A stretch of 64,000 bases of DNA, from the NCBI GenBank assembly GCA_030562195.1, contig JAUJPP010000012.1, positions 1,674,001 to 1,738,000 of the forward strand. Reading direction: 5' to 3'. The notes under the pieces are model-generated. The model was not told the origin of the DNA. It saw only the letters and a list, made by a program, of their open reading frames with translations, and ran no database searches. A program made the translations under genes and the position numbers. This DNA is from Nipponacmea schrenckii. Lineage: Eukaryota > Mollusca > Gastropoda > Lottiidae. Every line of letters begins with the position of its first letter. The first letter of the stretch is position 1. Shown piece by piece: positions 9,669 through 23,300 of this stretch.

Positions 9669-11429
9669 GTAGGTTTTCCATTTTTATTTTCCATAAGGGA
9701 AAAGTTTTAGTACATATATTGAGTTGATTGGGTCATCATTTCACTGGAAACGTCCAGTTGATGAAATGTGAAAAATTTATTTTTCAAGATGGCGGTTCCA
9801 CTTCCTGTCGATTCATTCAACAGGTTTTTTGTGCCTAAAATCGACAATCCCCCAAACCTCTGAACTATTTCGAAATATCTGTTCTCATTAAAGAAAGTTA
9901 CATCTATATGAGGGAATATTTTCCCTTTAAATTGCAAATATCTCAAAGAAATGAAATATCAATAATTGGAACAATGTTGCACTCAAGTGTCACAATTAGT
10001 TTATTTTCTTTAAAATGTAAAAAACATTAAACTGCAAATAACTCCTTATAATTCTTTTCAACGAATTAGTAGAGATAAGTAATTTTAAAATTTATTAAAG
10101 ATCATTATGGTTTCTAAAATTAAGGTAATATTAATATATTTCATAACTATAATTTTGAAGTAATGGGCTAGGCCTAGATAAAAATTTATGTTTGCTTTCA
10201 ATTTCTAAAAAAAATATTTGATTTTTCAATTATATTTCTTTTTAAACTTAGCTCCCCAATAACAATACTGCCTATTAAAAGGCCTTCATCTTGGACTGAA
10301 AATAACAATTAGAATTTTTGTTACGAGTTTAGACTTTTATTTATCAATTATATTAGTTGATAATCATGTTGATATAATGAAGAAAATCTGATTTGTACAA
10401 ACATTTCTCTAAATGAACTTTTAAAATTATGTCTTCTTTGCAATAAGTGCACTAATCTAATTTTGAAAGCTTTAAAATGGGGTATGAATTTATTTAAACT
10501 AAATTAAAAAATGTAATGTATCAGCATCTGCACCTCAGATTAACCTAAAAAATCTTCGTGGAATATTTTATTTAATCTGCAATGTGGAAGTGTTGACCCT
10601 AATCCTGTCTTATGCTTTTAATCTAGTTATAATTGATAAGAATATTGAATCAGACTGGCGTTTTACTGATTATTAATGTTATCCTCAAACAGTGTTATCA
10701 GTTTACATAACCGTACAACAAATCACTTGTTTACATACACACAATCTAGATCACTACTTCTTACTAGCTTTAAATTTTTATAGTCAAATATTTTAACAGG
10801 AGGTCTGGACTTTTGATTTTATTCATGCATACTGAACAATACTACAGCCAACAATGGTTAACTATGTCCTTAATTTCTATGTCCTGTCTATCAAATTACC
10901 AAATAATCATTTAAAGATATATGTAATGTCTTCTCTAGAAGAGATGAAGAGTTGACCAGCTATTGGCATTATACACTGAAAGATGACAGTTGTTGCATAT
11001 TGATTTATACAAGAATTCCAGTAGTTCATTATGCTAATTAGATTTTAGCTTAATTAGAGATGAGTCATACTACAATATTGGTCATTCTCATTTATTAGTC
11101 CTTGATACTTCATTAAATATTTAAATGAGATAATTAGGTTTGGATAGACAAGGCTTTGTGGTTGTACAGGAAATTTCAATGTTTTGTTGTGGAACAGATT
11201 TTCTATGGCCAAAGTATCTTTATCAAACTCTCCAGTGCACCATGTAACACCAGATTAATGGATATCTTATTTCTCAGTTTGTGATATCTTTAGAAGCTAT
11301 GATTATTCCTATGCCTGTATTTAAGATTGTTAGAACTTCATGCTTTGATGTATGCTTGCTTTTATTGACTAAAGCTTAGTTCTCTAATTAATTTTGTTGC
11401 TTGGCTCATTTGAAAGCCTGATCAGTTTT

Positions 11430-11581
11430 AGTTTTGAGGAATTACTTAAAAGAAATTTTCATCAACTGGAAGTTGGACTACAGAACTACGGTTTACTACT
11501 GAACTCATTGTTCAGAATGTGTGAAACTGTAGATGTTTTGGAATTAGACTTTGAAACATTTTTGACTCTTGACAATAAAGG
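11430..11581 (+). CDS. Orphan exon-like ORF
   Basis: The plus frame encodes about 50 residues containing SFEELLKRNFHQLEVGLQNY and ending FLTLDNK, then a strong donor (AAAG|GTAGGT, phase 1). The composition (amphipathic, few rare residues) looks protein-like in a region that is otherwise stop-rich. I recognise no family, and no neighbouring exon in a compatible phase was found. A plus-strand exon-like segment at 17456-17519 (ends ACTAAAG|GTAAGG) does not join it in frame. It could be a lone pseudo-exon or part of a gene I could not assemble. Confidence 0.22.
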
Positions 11582-14500
11582 TAGGTGAATATTGTCCATT
11601 CAATATTAAATTGTTTTTATTTATGATATAGTGAAAAGTGCACTGTTATTGACTGAATATCAGCAATGGACTGCAGCGTGAATTCGTAAGCCTACACATT
11701 ATTCCTAAGAAAGATACTTACAAAGCTTAAATTATATATGGTAAAATGCACAATATTGTACATAATAATCATATTAATGCTCAATCAGATTTGATTGGTA
11801 AATAAATGTATTATAAGCTTATCTACACCACTTGATGTATGTATCTGTGGTGAAGAGAAAATCCAAACCGTTTTAATTATTGCTGACCTTGTGTAGGTTG
11901 TTCTTCTAAATATTTAAATTGACTATTGGCAGAGTTCTATCTGGTTAAATTTCGTATGTGATAAATTGGAGTTAGTCCAAGATTTGATTGATTTGTGAGC
12001 TAGTAGTTTCCTGTTTCCTTCATGTTTTGAATTTCTTAATTCAAATTCTAGTTAATTTGTATTTAAATCATCTTGCTTCATTAACAGTAATAAAAGTTTC
12101 TAGGATAAAGGGTTATATGTGGAAGTGAATGAAACACGAATGATTGTGGTTAAACCATCTTGAAAAAGAATCTTTCTTATGGGCACCACACCTCTGCTGT
12201 CCAAATTAGATTTGTCTTTTTGATGAAATGTCAAAGTAACTTGGATTTTGGTCAGTCCAATATCTAGATTTGTTAATAAAATACAATATAATAAAGTGAT
12301 ATGGGAAGAGTCAGAATAATAGCTTACTAACTCAGGTGAGAGTACGGTGAGTGACAGATAGTGATTAAAGGTGTTGTATACAGGTGAGGGGTAGGTAGGG
12401 TCAGAAAGTACAGGGTTGTATTCAAGTGACTGTTTAACACTATTGAAAACATCTTGACTTTAAATTCATTTGAATCATTCAACTGTACCATATCATTGAC
12501 TTCAATCACTTTTCACCTTTACAGTATAACTTCATATTCACTAATTTTCTACCAATTTATCAGTCAGTCATTGATTTGACTGATTCAAAAACTTTTCATC
12601 TTAAAGAACCACAAAATTTATGTATAAACTATTTGTATTAGTTATCAACTCAATGTTTCACATGGTCGTATGAGGCAGCATTATCAAGAGAGAAAATGTT
12701 ATATAGCAAGACTGACAATAAATAGTAAATAAAAAAGTAACAGCAAAGACATGAGGGGAAACCTAACAGAGAAAGCAGGATTAAGAAGATAGTGAAGATC
12801 TAGGTATGATAGATGCCATAGTTTTATCCCTTGAAATGGTCAATAAAGTATTATTGTTTAGGATTGTTTTATTTAGAAAGTTTGCCTTTCAGAATGACAT
12901 ACCATCTATGATATTAATTGAAGCTTCATGGATAAAGTGTTATATTTATCTATAATCCCATAGCACGATATATTTTGTAATCTAGCCCTTATATCGTGAT
13001 ACATATTTAATCCTGACATGATTGACATCATTTCTATCATTTCCAGGTAGTGTTTTCCTCCAATTTTTCCGACAGTATTCATCTTGTCTCCTGTGTCTTG
13101 GACATAAACTTGAATGAATGATTCAGCTTTTGCTTTGATGCCCACATAATGTAATTATTGAATTCCTTGTAGAAAAGGTTTTGACATATAATTAAGAAAG
13201 GGTGAGTTCACTCTGTGGTGGCTGCAGGTGTTCTAAAAGAATGGTTACCAGTATATAAACAACAGGGATCCTAATACTTTTGCTATTGCATTGTAAGTGT
13301 AGATTGTAACTAAGGTATTTCAAACCCTCCAATTACTTAACTCTAATCCTAAACATTATACAATTTTTTTAAAAACATGAGGCCCTATTTCACAAAAAAG
13401 CCTTAATCCCAACAGCTTTACAATTATTTGATTTTAACCACTGGGCCTTATCAAAAAAATGTTTGAAAGTTGAAAAATTAGTCAGTGGATAATGAAAGGA
13501 GATAAACTCCACTTCACATCTTAGATTTCTATAAGAAAAGGATATTTTTAAAGCTTAATCTAAGTAGATATCACATATGGAAATCTTTGCTTTGCTCAGT
13601 GAAGAAAATAAAGAGTCTTCATAGCCTTATATTAACCACTTGAACTTGTATCTGGTAATCAAGAAGAATGTTTAAAACCATGCCCCCTTATCAATTTGTT
13701 AGTCCACTTTATGGAAACAGCTTTGTATGAGGCAGTTAATTGTAACCTTTCATATGAACAGGGTTGCAAGCGCATTTTGTGCATGTTTTCATTTTTACAA
13801 AACAAAACTTAGAAATAGCTAGTAATGTTATCATGAATGTATAATCTCAGTTCTAAATACCAGGTGTAGTCATTAAAGTGAAACATTGAATTTGGAATTA
13901 GTTGAAGAGTTAAAAGCTACTTCTTTTAATAATGAGGTACAGTTGTCATAACCTATTGTATATAATTATCACTGGTATAATAACAACATCATCTTATTAG
14001 ATGGATCCAACAACGTCAATAGTGGTCTGGAAATGACAACAGTTTGAATTACTGTGTAATGTTTATGCTTTACTTGTTGGAAAACATATCTTAATTCTGA
14101 AATGTGCAAATGAAACAAACATTAAATGCATAATTGAACATAATGGGAGTTGCATGATAAATGATAGATCCTGATTTAAAAGGAGGAGCTATTCAGAATT
14201 TTGAAAGGGGAGGACTTATATTGTGATGTGTATAAATGACAGACCAATGAATGAAGCATCCTGTGAAAAGAAATCTGGACCTCATTTATTCCAATGTTAA
14301 CATTATCAATTAGAATATAAAGGTCAAAGGTTAGTGTATGTGAATGAAGTCTGAGAACTTCCTACAGCCTGTTTGATGTAGTACACATCTTGAATGATAG
14401 AGGTGTTTTAATTTTGAATAGGTGCTTAGGGCTTGAATTTCCACCATTTTGAATTAGTCCAAATGTTATTAGATCACTGATCGGATACATTTAGTAGTGA

Positions 14501-15052
14501 CATGGTTTGTCAAGGGAGGTTATTATTCTCTAATGATGAATCTGGGATTGTGAAAGCAACAGTTGGTTCATGTATATATTCAAACATTTCTTTAGGAACA
14601 TGGAGTAAACTATACTGGCACCAGTTATAAAATGCAAATTTATTTAATGTACAATGACTAAAACATTTTTACTATTTATTTCCTTTTATTCTTTGGCCTC
14701 CTGTAAACCAATATATAGTTGGATATTGGAATATAGTGCTTGTCAGGTGAATGAATTCTATCTAGTCATATGATACTGATTATTGAGATCAGGTAGAGAG
14801 CTAGGGGGGTAAACAGTAAACATCAGCCTTTCTTATCAACTTTACCTGAACTCTTGCCAATATTACAATCACTATTACACACACTCACTTCCTGTGTTTG
14901 TACACCTCCATTCATAAACTACTGTTGGTTCAAGCAGACGCACCTAGCAGCCATCTTTCTACATTTTGCAAACATTGCTCATCAGAATACATAATGACAA
15001 TAATTTATGGATCCAATTTGAATGATAAGAAATCTGAATATTTGTATGACAT

Positions 15053-15290
15053 AATTTTTAAGATAATCAGTTTGTTGCAAGTATACTTGCTAACCTGCAT
15101 TGTATTACTTAATTTTTAAGATAATCAGTTTGTTGCAAGTATACTTGCTAACCTGCATTGTATTACTTAATTTTTAAGATAATCAGTTTGTTGCAAGTAT
15201 ACTTGCTAACCTGCATTGTATTACTTAATTTTTAAGATAATCAGTTTGTTGCAAGTATACTTGCTAACCTGCATTGTATTACTTAATGAA
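15053..15290. repeat. 58-bp tandem repeat, four near-perfect copies
   Basis: A unit containing AGATAATCAGTTTGTTGCAA and ACTTGCTAACCTGCATTG begins at 15061, 15119, 15177 and 15235. The copies look identical, so the expansion is recent or homogenised. Confidence 0.93.
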
Positions 15291-18200
15291 ATATAATTTC
15301 TAATAAAGTTTAGTATACAATATGTATCATGCAATAAGTTTTAATTTCTAGTTGAAATCATATTGTTAATTGTTGATTTTGCCACAAACTAGCGGTTTTG
15401 TTTGAACCAAAAATACATTCAATAATCATGAAACAGGAAATGACATCATAGAGAGAGGGTCTGTTTTTGACTTCAAAAGAAAATATTAAAAGCAAACCAG
15501 ACCTCATATGAAGTTCAATGGGGTCATATTATTTGAGGTTATTTAATATCTTGTATTTGTTACATTTTATTGGTGTGAATTTCAGTGAAGATTGTGGGCT
15601 TGAAAGGAGGCTATTTTGTGCCAAATTTAGATTTCGGTGTTTATTATCAGACTACAAGTCTAAAAGTTTTACTTATTCCCTTGTGTCCATTTTTTTAGAT
15701 CTCTAAACAAATCAATTTAAAGACTTTTCAAAGCATTATGAAATATTGAGGATGGTTTTTGTCCAGATTGATTGTTGGTTGTTAAGGATTTTGCATCAGT
15801 TTTTTAGTAAATATTTTGTTTCAATCAAGTAAGTAAATTACAGGTAGAAACAGGAAGGTATGAAAATAAGGATTGGTTTAAGAACATCCTGTTGTTCAAC
15901 CTGATCATATAAACATCTCATAGAATAACAAAATTCCTACCCTAGATTTTACTGCATGTTTTATTTGAGTTTACTGTTATTAAAATGGGCACATGATCCA
16001 AGCAAGATTCTACATGCTGTGTGGTGCTTCAGGGGAAAGATGCCTAGATCCCTTGTCACTGAATTTGATAGAAATTTAGCCAACTTTAGAATTTAGTGGT
16101 TGTTTAGTGCAAATCATTTGAATCAATATTTCACCATCTTGTTAACAGCTGGGATGTAGATAGTAATCTAATTTCAATATAGATGCTGGGTGGCCATTTT
16201 TAATTCCATTTTAATTTGACACTGAAGATATTTTGAAATGGATGATAAAAATTTTGTGTGGGAAATAGATTGTGGTTTGAAATTTTCTAGAAATTGTTTT
16301 TACCAAATTGATGCGTTTTGGTAAACCACAAAAATTTATCTTCACATTTTTGGTACACTATGGTAAGAACCAAATCATTTGTATTACGGTAATATTGATG
16401 ATTGTATCTTCTCTAGCCAATATACAGGATATTTTCTATTTTAACTATAAACTATAGATATGTGTCTTTTATTCCATCATTAGTTGACTGATTTCTCTTC
16501 TGGTACTGCTTGATTTTATTTAAGAATAATTAAAAGATAAAATTTTTGATTAGTAATATTTAAGAAAGGGGTGGTACTTTGTATGAATATTGTAGATGCA
16601 TTCTAGCATTTCAAAGGCCACAATAATCTGTGTTTTAGTCCTTTCGGTTGTATATAAATCAAAGTAGTTTGTACATTGTTTACTTATTCAACAACTTTGT
16701 GTTGATAGTTTAGCTGAGCTTTACATTTTGTTTTCGTTGCGTTGCATTTTCATTGTAAAAATCAATGATATTGATGAATGAGGCACTAGAAAGAATGAGC
16801 AAATGGTATATTGAGTAGAAGCCAGTACCAGACTTTTTGTACTTGAGATTGCTTCCTGCACAGCATGCCTCCTGTTTTACTGGCAGACTGACTCTCCTTG
16901 TTGCTTTCTTCCTGTCTGTAGTCTGTATACAGCACTAACAACTGATTTCTTCAGTTGGCTCAGATTCAATAGTGGTATTGAACAAGACGTGTGTAGTTAA
17001 GACAAGGAAAGTGAGTGTTTAAAATTTCAACATGTATTTAGCTGGAGGAATTTAGATTTGCATTATTTTAATTCTTCGTGTTTTAATGTTATATGGCTTG
17101 TGATTCATTTATCGAAGAAGAGGAACAATATTATGTTTTAAACAATTCAATCTGTTATTATTTCTATTTCATCATAAAAGTGAAATAAAACTTAACATTC
17201 AAATAAGTACCTACTAATTACATGATATTCTGTTTTTAATCAGCTTACTTTGGTTGTTTTAATACAAATTTTGTATTACTTTCACAAGGAATGATATTTT
17301 TGACCACTATCTAAGTATTTTGGACATTTTGTTTGAGAATTTTCTGAGAGCAGTGACAAATGCCTGATAGAATGAGATAGAAATTCCATAGAAGGGTAAT
17401 TAAGTGTAAATACTGGACAAGGAATTTTTGTGATAAACTTGTCAAAATAATTCAGGAAATGAAGAAAAGAGTGAAAAGATTGAAAATAGCGTCCAAGCAC
17501 ATGGATAATATTACTAAAGGTAAGGTAATGGAATATGATTTCTGTTTTTCGACTTATTTTGGGATTTCAATATTGTTGATTTTCGAAATAGAATGTAGTA
17601 ATGGATTAAGAAGTTAGAGAAAATCTTTTAATTTTGTTTGTTTCACTAAGTTATCTTGTAACTTTTGGTAAAGAATAAAATGGTGATGTCAATCTTAATG
17701 TTTGATTTTCTTAAAACGGCAAAGAATATTATAGAAATATATTGACTATTACCAGGTAGATGCTCAGGCAATATGATAAACAATCTGTCATGTATAGGTA
17801 GATATGCAATTATGAGTAGGGAAAGATAAATGTTAAAATGATATTTTATATTTTTTCTATGTATGTGATATTAAAACTAGTATCGGTTATTTTAACATAT
17901 GTAGTTTAATTTTGTATATTAAAATCATAATGAGGTAGACTAGTAAAATATTTCGAAACTGAATTAGAGCAGAAAAAAATTAAGACATACTTAATTCTAG
18001 ATTATATCTGTATCTTGTATTGTAAATCATTGAACAGTTTAATTTCTTCTGAATCAACTGTACCCAATACCTCTTTGCCTTTATTATCTCATATTTATAA
18101 CTAGTTAATTACCCTGTTTGTTAAGAATCCCAATTAACAACATCTTCTTTAAGTTCAAATATCCTTTGATGAATGTTAGTGAATAAGGAACATTGAGAAG

Positions 18201-20034
18201 CTATTTATTTGATTGCTACAGGATTTAGGATGGCGGTTGATTTTATGTTCAAGGTGTATTTTTATTATTTTTTAAATGTAACAAAGAGCCCAAAACGTAC
18301 CTAATAATTGTTTAATAATGTTTCTTTTAACAACTACATTGTATGTCTACTCATTAGTTACTTTACAGATTAATAATATTGAAATCACTTGATATTTTCT
18401 CCTGTCAGGATCTTTTCATCTCCTGATTCTGATATTCACTTTCTTTTTCCTGATTCAATCCTCTACCTAGTTCTGTTGACCCTGTCATTCTAATCGGTAC
18501 CTATCAAAGGTTAGAGGTAAAGGACCACTGTAGAAATTTTCAGAGGGAAGTGGTTTGTTTACAAAAACATTTCCTCATCTTTATCTCATTTGAAACTCAC
18601 TGTTAGTCCATTCATAACAATCTGATTCATGTGATTGGTTTATCTATAAAACTGAATTTATGAATAATGAGTGAAGGTATAATATAGATAAATGAAAGAG
18701 AAAAAAATTTAATAAATTTTGTGTAATTCTTTAAAGTTTCATTTAGAATGACCAAATTCACACATGTTTATTTTATTTAGTCTACTTAAATGATTTGCAT
18801 GTGATAAAAATATATATAGAAATATTGTATAAAAATATGATGCATTTGGTTCATAAATCACTTTATATCAATGATATATTATGATAATACTGAATAATAT
18901 TATATAAAGCAAAGTATTAAATATTTATTTATAGACCAGAGGAAATGGCCTATTATGAGAAAGAGTTCCAAAATAAAATTGTGATGAAATCAGTACCGGT
19001 ATTTTGTAAGTGGCTAGTCCAATCCTAAGGATATTGTTCATTGTTATGACCTATCCTTTAATTAATTTTCCGGAGAGAATAAACCTTTAGGTAAATTAAA
19101 ATTTGACTTCTGGTGTTCAGGGCTTCATAATAGATGAATCTTCACTCATGACAATTCAAATTGAACCAGGGAATCAATGTCCAGTGTAGTGAGAAGGAAT
19201 ATTTAATTCAAGGACATGCTAACCTCAATGGGTAACAATAATTTATGGTGTTTTAGAATTGTTTGGATTATTTGTATCTTCACATAACTATACAAATTAC
19301 AAACTGTTGATTACAATGATAGCAGATAATGCTTCATATGAGAAAGTTTTTCATAATAAACAGTGGTATCAGGTGTCTAGAAGAGTAAGCATACCGTGCT
19401 TGTATGTTAAAATAGAAATCGGAGAGAATGTCAAAAAAAAATTAATGTGAAATATTTGTAATTGTCCAGTTTGAAATCTTTTGAGGGTCAGGAAACCGAT
19501 TTTGGTCTTACAAATACTTAAAATAAGGGTGGGTCTGATGGGACAGGCATCTAAGTACTTGAATGTTTCAGATAAAAAATTCTAAAAGAAAATTTTATGA
19601 AAAGAGCTATTTTATTTAAGCTTCAAACTGCATTGCAGTAAGTAAACTTAACATCATTTTTGTCATGAATTGTGTTCATTTAGATATTTCAGTATTTTTA
19701 CAGCAGTTTGTTGTTGATCAGAAAAATAATAAAGATAGGTTCATGAAACACAATCTGCATAATGTACTCAAAATCCATATATATATACTTGCAATATATA
19801 TCATTATTCATGATACATATTAGATAGAATGATAGAATATTGATCACACATTAATAATTCTTTTACAACATTCTATCAGCAGAATATATCAAAATACCTT
19901 AATGTACTTCATCAAAATTTGCACTTGAAAACACCAGACAAATAAATATGAAATATGAATTATGTACTGATATTTTATGTAAATATTTTACATTGTTTAG
20001 ATTTTGAAACATTATTATACAATTGTATTGTATG

Positions 20035-20100
20035 TCAATTATGTTTGTACCATGGCCGCTGGCCAATAGGTACTTGAATAAAACATTATTATTATTATTA
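20035..20100 (+). repeat. Probable retroelement 3' tail
   Basis: The segment ATGTTTGTACCATGGCCGCT, then GGCCAATAGGTACTTGAATAAA and an (ATT)n microsatellite resembles 3' termini of invertebrate LINE-type elements that end in a short simple repeat. No reverse-transcriptase sequence is attached, so it would be a severely 5'-truncated insertion. Confidence 0.4.
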
Positions 20101-20314
20101 CAACATTATTATATTTGAAGATTTAACAAAATAAAGCGTGAGGTCATACAGCAAATCATGAAAAGAATATTGAAAACATTTTGATTTTACTACTTTCTTT
20201 GATCCAGAATCTAAACAAAACGAGAAATATGCTTTCATCCGTTTTCAGTGGCCATTGTATTGTAATCCTAAAATGATGTACAAGGAATAATTAAAGATTT
20301 TTTATCTTTTCAGA

Positions 20315-20392
20315 ATGGCTAAACATGGCCCAGACAAGTCGAGGCTCAAATACATTGAAAGAAAAACTACAGGAGGAATTTCTTTCGTGTAA
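20315..20392 (+). promoter_or_regulatory. Overlapping upstream ORF at the kinase-like gene start
   Basis: An ATG at 20315 (A at -3, G at +4) lies 10 bases before the main ATG at 20325, in a different frame. It opens a 25-codon ORF ending at TAA 20390-20392, so it overlaps the main coding sequence. If the TCTTTTCAG at 20305-20313 is a leader-intron acceptor, this ATG would be the first one in the exon. It could dampen translation of the main protein. Confidence 0.45.
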
Positions 20393-23300
20393 GATCTGCT
20401 TGGAATCGTTCCGAAAACCTAAGGCACTTCCATGCCTCCATACTTTTTGTGAACATTGCTTAAAAGACTATGTCAGACGAAATCCTGGCAATAGAGCTGG
20501 GTCCTTTCCCTGTCCAATGTGTCGGAAAGATACAGTGTTACCTCCTACCGGTGTGGAAGGTTTTATTGACAATTTCTTAGTATCAAGTTTATCAGACACG
20601 TTAGATGAAGATACAATATATTCAGATAAAGATACATCTTCACCACCTAAACATCTATGTCCTCCTTCACCTAGAGAACAAAATCTACGCACTAATAGGT
20701 GAGTAGTTTATATGTATCGACAGTATTAAGTTTCTGAAAGGAAATAACCTATCTGAGCTTTGGAGTGTAAAACCTTTTTAAAGTATAAATATTCTCAATA
20801 AACAAGTGAATCAGAAACATTATATATTCAGCCTAGAAAATGTCTGAATAACATTTCAATATTCTGAAGAAATGAGATATCTTGGAGAAAATTGAATTTC
20901 TTCTTATCCCAATAGTTCTTATTCCAGTGATAGATTGAAGTTTTGCCCTTTGAGATAAAATCAACTTTGACTTTTACATTGTAGCGTTTTCACCAAAATC
21001 TTGTTAATATTCAATTCAATTCTTCACAAATTGAATTCTCAATTACTTCTACCTAACGTTTATTTTATAATTATATAATTAATTAACAAATATATGTATA
21101 AAATACTGTGTTAATTTCAGCTGGTATTTTGGTAAGGTTACTCGGAATGCCAGTGAAGAATGGTTACTGTCATCAGATTATCCTACAGGAACATTTTTAA
21201 TCCGACAGGGGGAACAGGCTCCTGGTAAGATATCTTTACTTTAACAGTACTTTAACATTGTTTGACATAGAGAATCTCTTACAAGTCTTTCTTGATATCA
21301 AAAATATCACCACAAGTGGATCAAAACCCTTGGGCTCTGCTGAGGTTTTTTTCGACGAGTGATGATATTTCTGATATCAAGAAAGACGAGTTTGAGATTT
21401 TATTTATCACCCAATATAGCTGTTAATAAAATAAATAAATAACTAGAACTGTGAACAGTACTGAGAGTGGCAAACAACCCCTATGGGGCCACTTGATACA
21501 AGGTCACGTGATATAGCCTTTTGAATTTTTAAACACTCAAAACAAACTTTTTAACAACCATTATAAGCATATGTATGGACAGCTTAGGTCATTTGACTTG
21601 AAAATTATTAAGGTAATTGAAGGTCAAGGTCACTTGATATAGCCTTTTGAATTTTTTTAAAAACTAAAAGGGGTAAAAAAAAATTGTTGTCGACCATTAT
21701 AGGCCTATGTGTGGATAGCAAAGGTCAAGAACATTCTACTTGTAAAAATTCAGGTCATTGATGGTCAAGGTCATTTGATATAGCCTTATTAAAATTTTTT
21801 AAAAATGTAATCTGTTCTTAAAAAATACAGTTTCACATCCGAAAATCGAAAATTCTTTCCCTCAAATTTTAATTGGGTTCTAATTATGCCTGATAGTTTA
21901 TATGTATAGCTTTTGTACTCATTTCTTACATACACCGGAGGTTGGGTCACCCAACGTGGTTCTGAAAAACTTGAAGTTCTCCGAATAAACTGATAGTTTT
22001 TTATTTCTATACACTTCTGAGTTGGTACCAATGTTCTGAAAAATTGAAGTTCATCCGACTAACTTATGCATTTTTACAAACCGAATTTAATTTCAAGGAT
22101 CGTAATTAAAAAATTATGCAATTATTCTTTTTGCAATCTATTCGATGTATACAAATGTTATTTATAAATATTCATTTTCTATTCCAGTACGTATCTTATC
22201 GCATTTTTCAAAACAAATTTCAATACCATTTTCGAGCTAGGGAGCTTCCCGAAAAAAAAGGGGGGTTCTGACGCAGTGCGTAGCAGTTTTGACATACGCT
22301 TTAAAACTACCCCACAAAGTATCTGTAGAACACTAACATTATTTCACAGAGTATAAGTCGTTTTATTTCAAAACATAATTGGTTCGCTGAAACTCGTGTC
22401 ATGTAGATCGCCCAAACGCATAATTCAACAAACAGATTTAACGATGAAATTCGCAATTTTCAAATGGTGATAAAACGGAAAGTATACATCGTACATCAAA
22501 ATATAATATATCAATGGATAGATCTTTTCGAGAGCTATCGAATTTGTGCAGCTTACAATGTCACCAAAGGTCAAGTTTACAATATACGACCATTCGAAGT
22601 TTTTATATATTACTATCAGGTAAATATCAAAATCAAAATCAAAATTCAAAAATCGGTTTCCAAATATAATTCAACAATCGATATAACATTCTATAGGCAT
22701 CAAAATTACACGAATCGAAGCTTATCCAGAGCCCCCATTTCGATTTAAAGAAAATTACGCACAGTTAGTAGAGAAGAAAATACAAAATTTTCAAATACTA
22801 AAAAGCGCATTTTTAGTGGTAATATGTGGATTTATATATCATTGAAAAGAGAGAATAAACTGTAAACAGATTGAATATGAATTTTTGTTTTTTATAAATT
22901 AGTTCACGTGACAGAGCTCTTTAAAAATAAAAATCACAAATTTCAATAGGCTATAAAACTGGAAGTAATCATCGGACAACACAAATGAATATATCAGTGG
23001 ATAGATATCACCAAGGGCAATAAATCATGTTCAGGTCAAAAGGTCACCAAAGGTCATGGTCACGAAATACGGGCCTTTGAAGCTTTGGTCATTAACAAAA
23101 AAATTAAAATGGAAATAAAAGAAAATTAAAATCAAAATTCAAAAATCGGCTCCCAAATATGATTGCGCAATCGACTCTAGTTAGAATATATGAAAAATAA
23201 CACAAATCGCTTTATGCCCTGAGGCCCCATTTTGAATTTTACAAAAGTTTGACATTTCAATATGGCGGCTTATCTTTTGCTTCCGGTCCAGACTTTTTCA

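Larger units (their letters stand above)
9700..20310. other. Long gap without assembled genes
   Basis: About 10.6 kb of AT-rich DNA lies between the promoter-like patch and the RING-SH2-pseudokinase gene. Apart from the orphan exon-like ORF, a 58-bp tandem repeat and a LINE-like tail described separately, I see only short unrecognised ORFs. Part of it may be a 5' leader intron of the kinase-like gene. Confidence 0.5.

Noticed and set aside
9707..9946. 79-codon minus-strand ORF next to the promoter-like patch
   Set aside because: No recognisable similarity or good splice context; not enough to call a gene.
21500..21512. CLEAR-like TCACGTGA in intron 2 of the kinase-like gene
   Set aside because: It belongs to a diverged repeat unit whose other copies lack the motif, so it is probably fortuitous.
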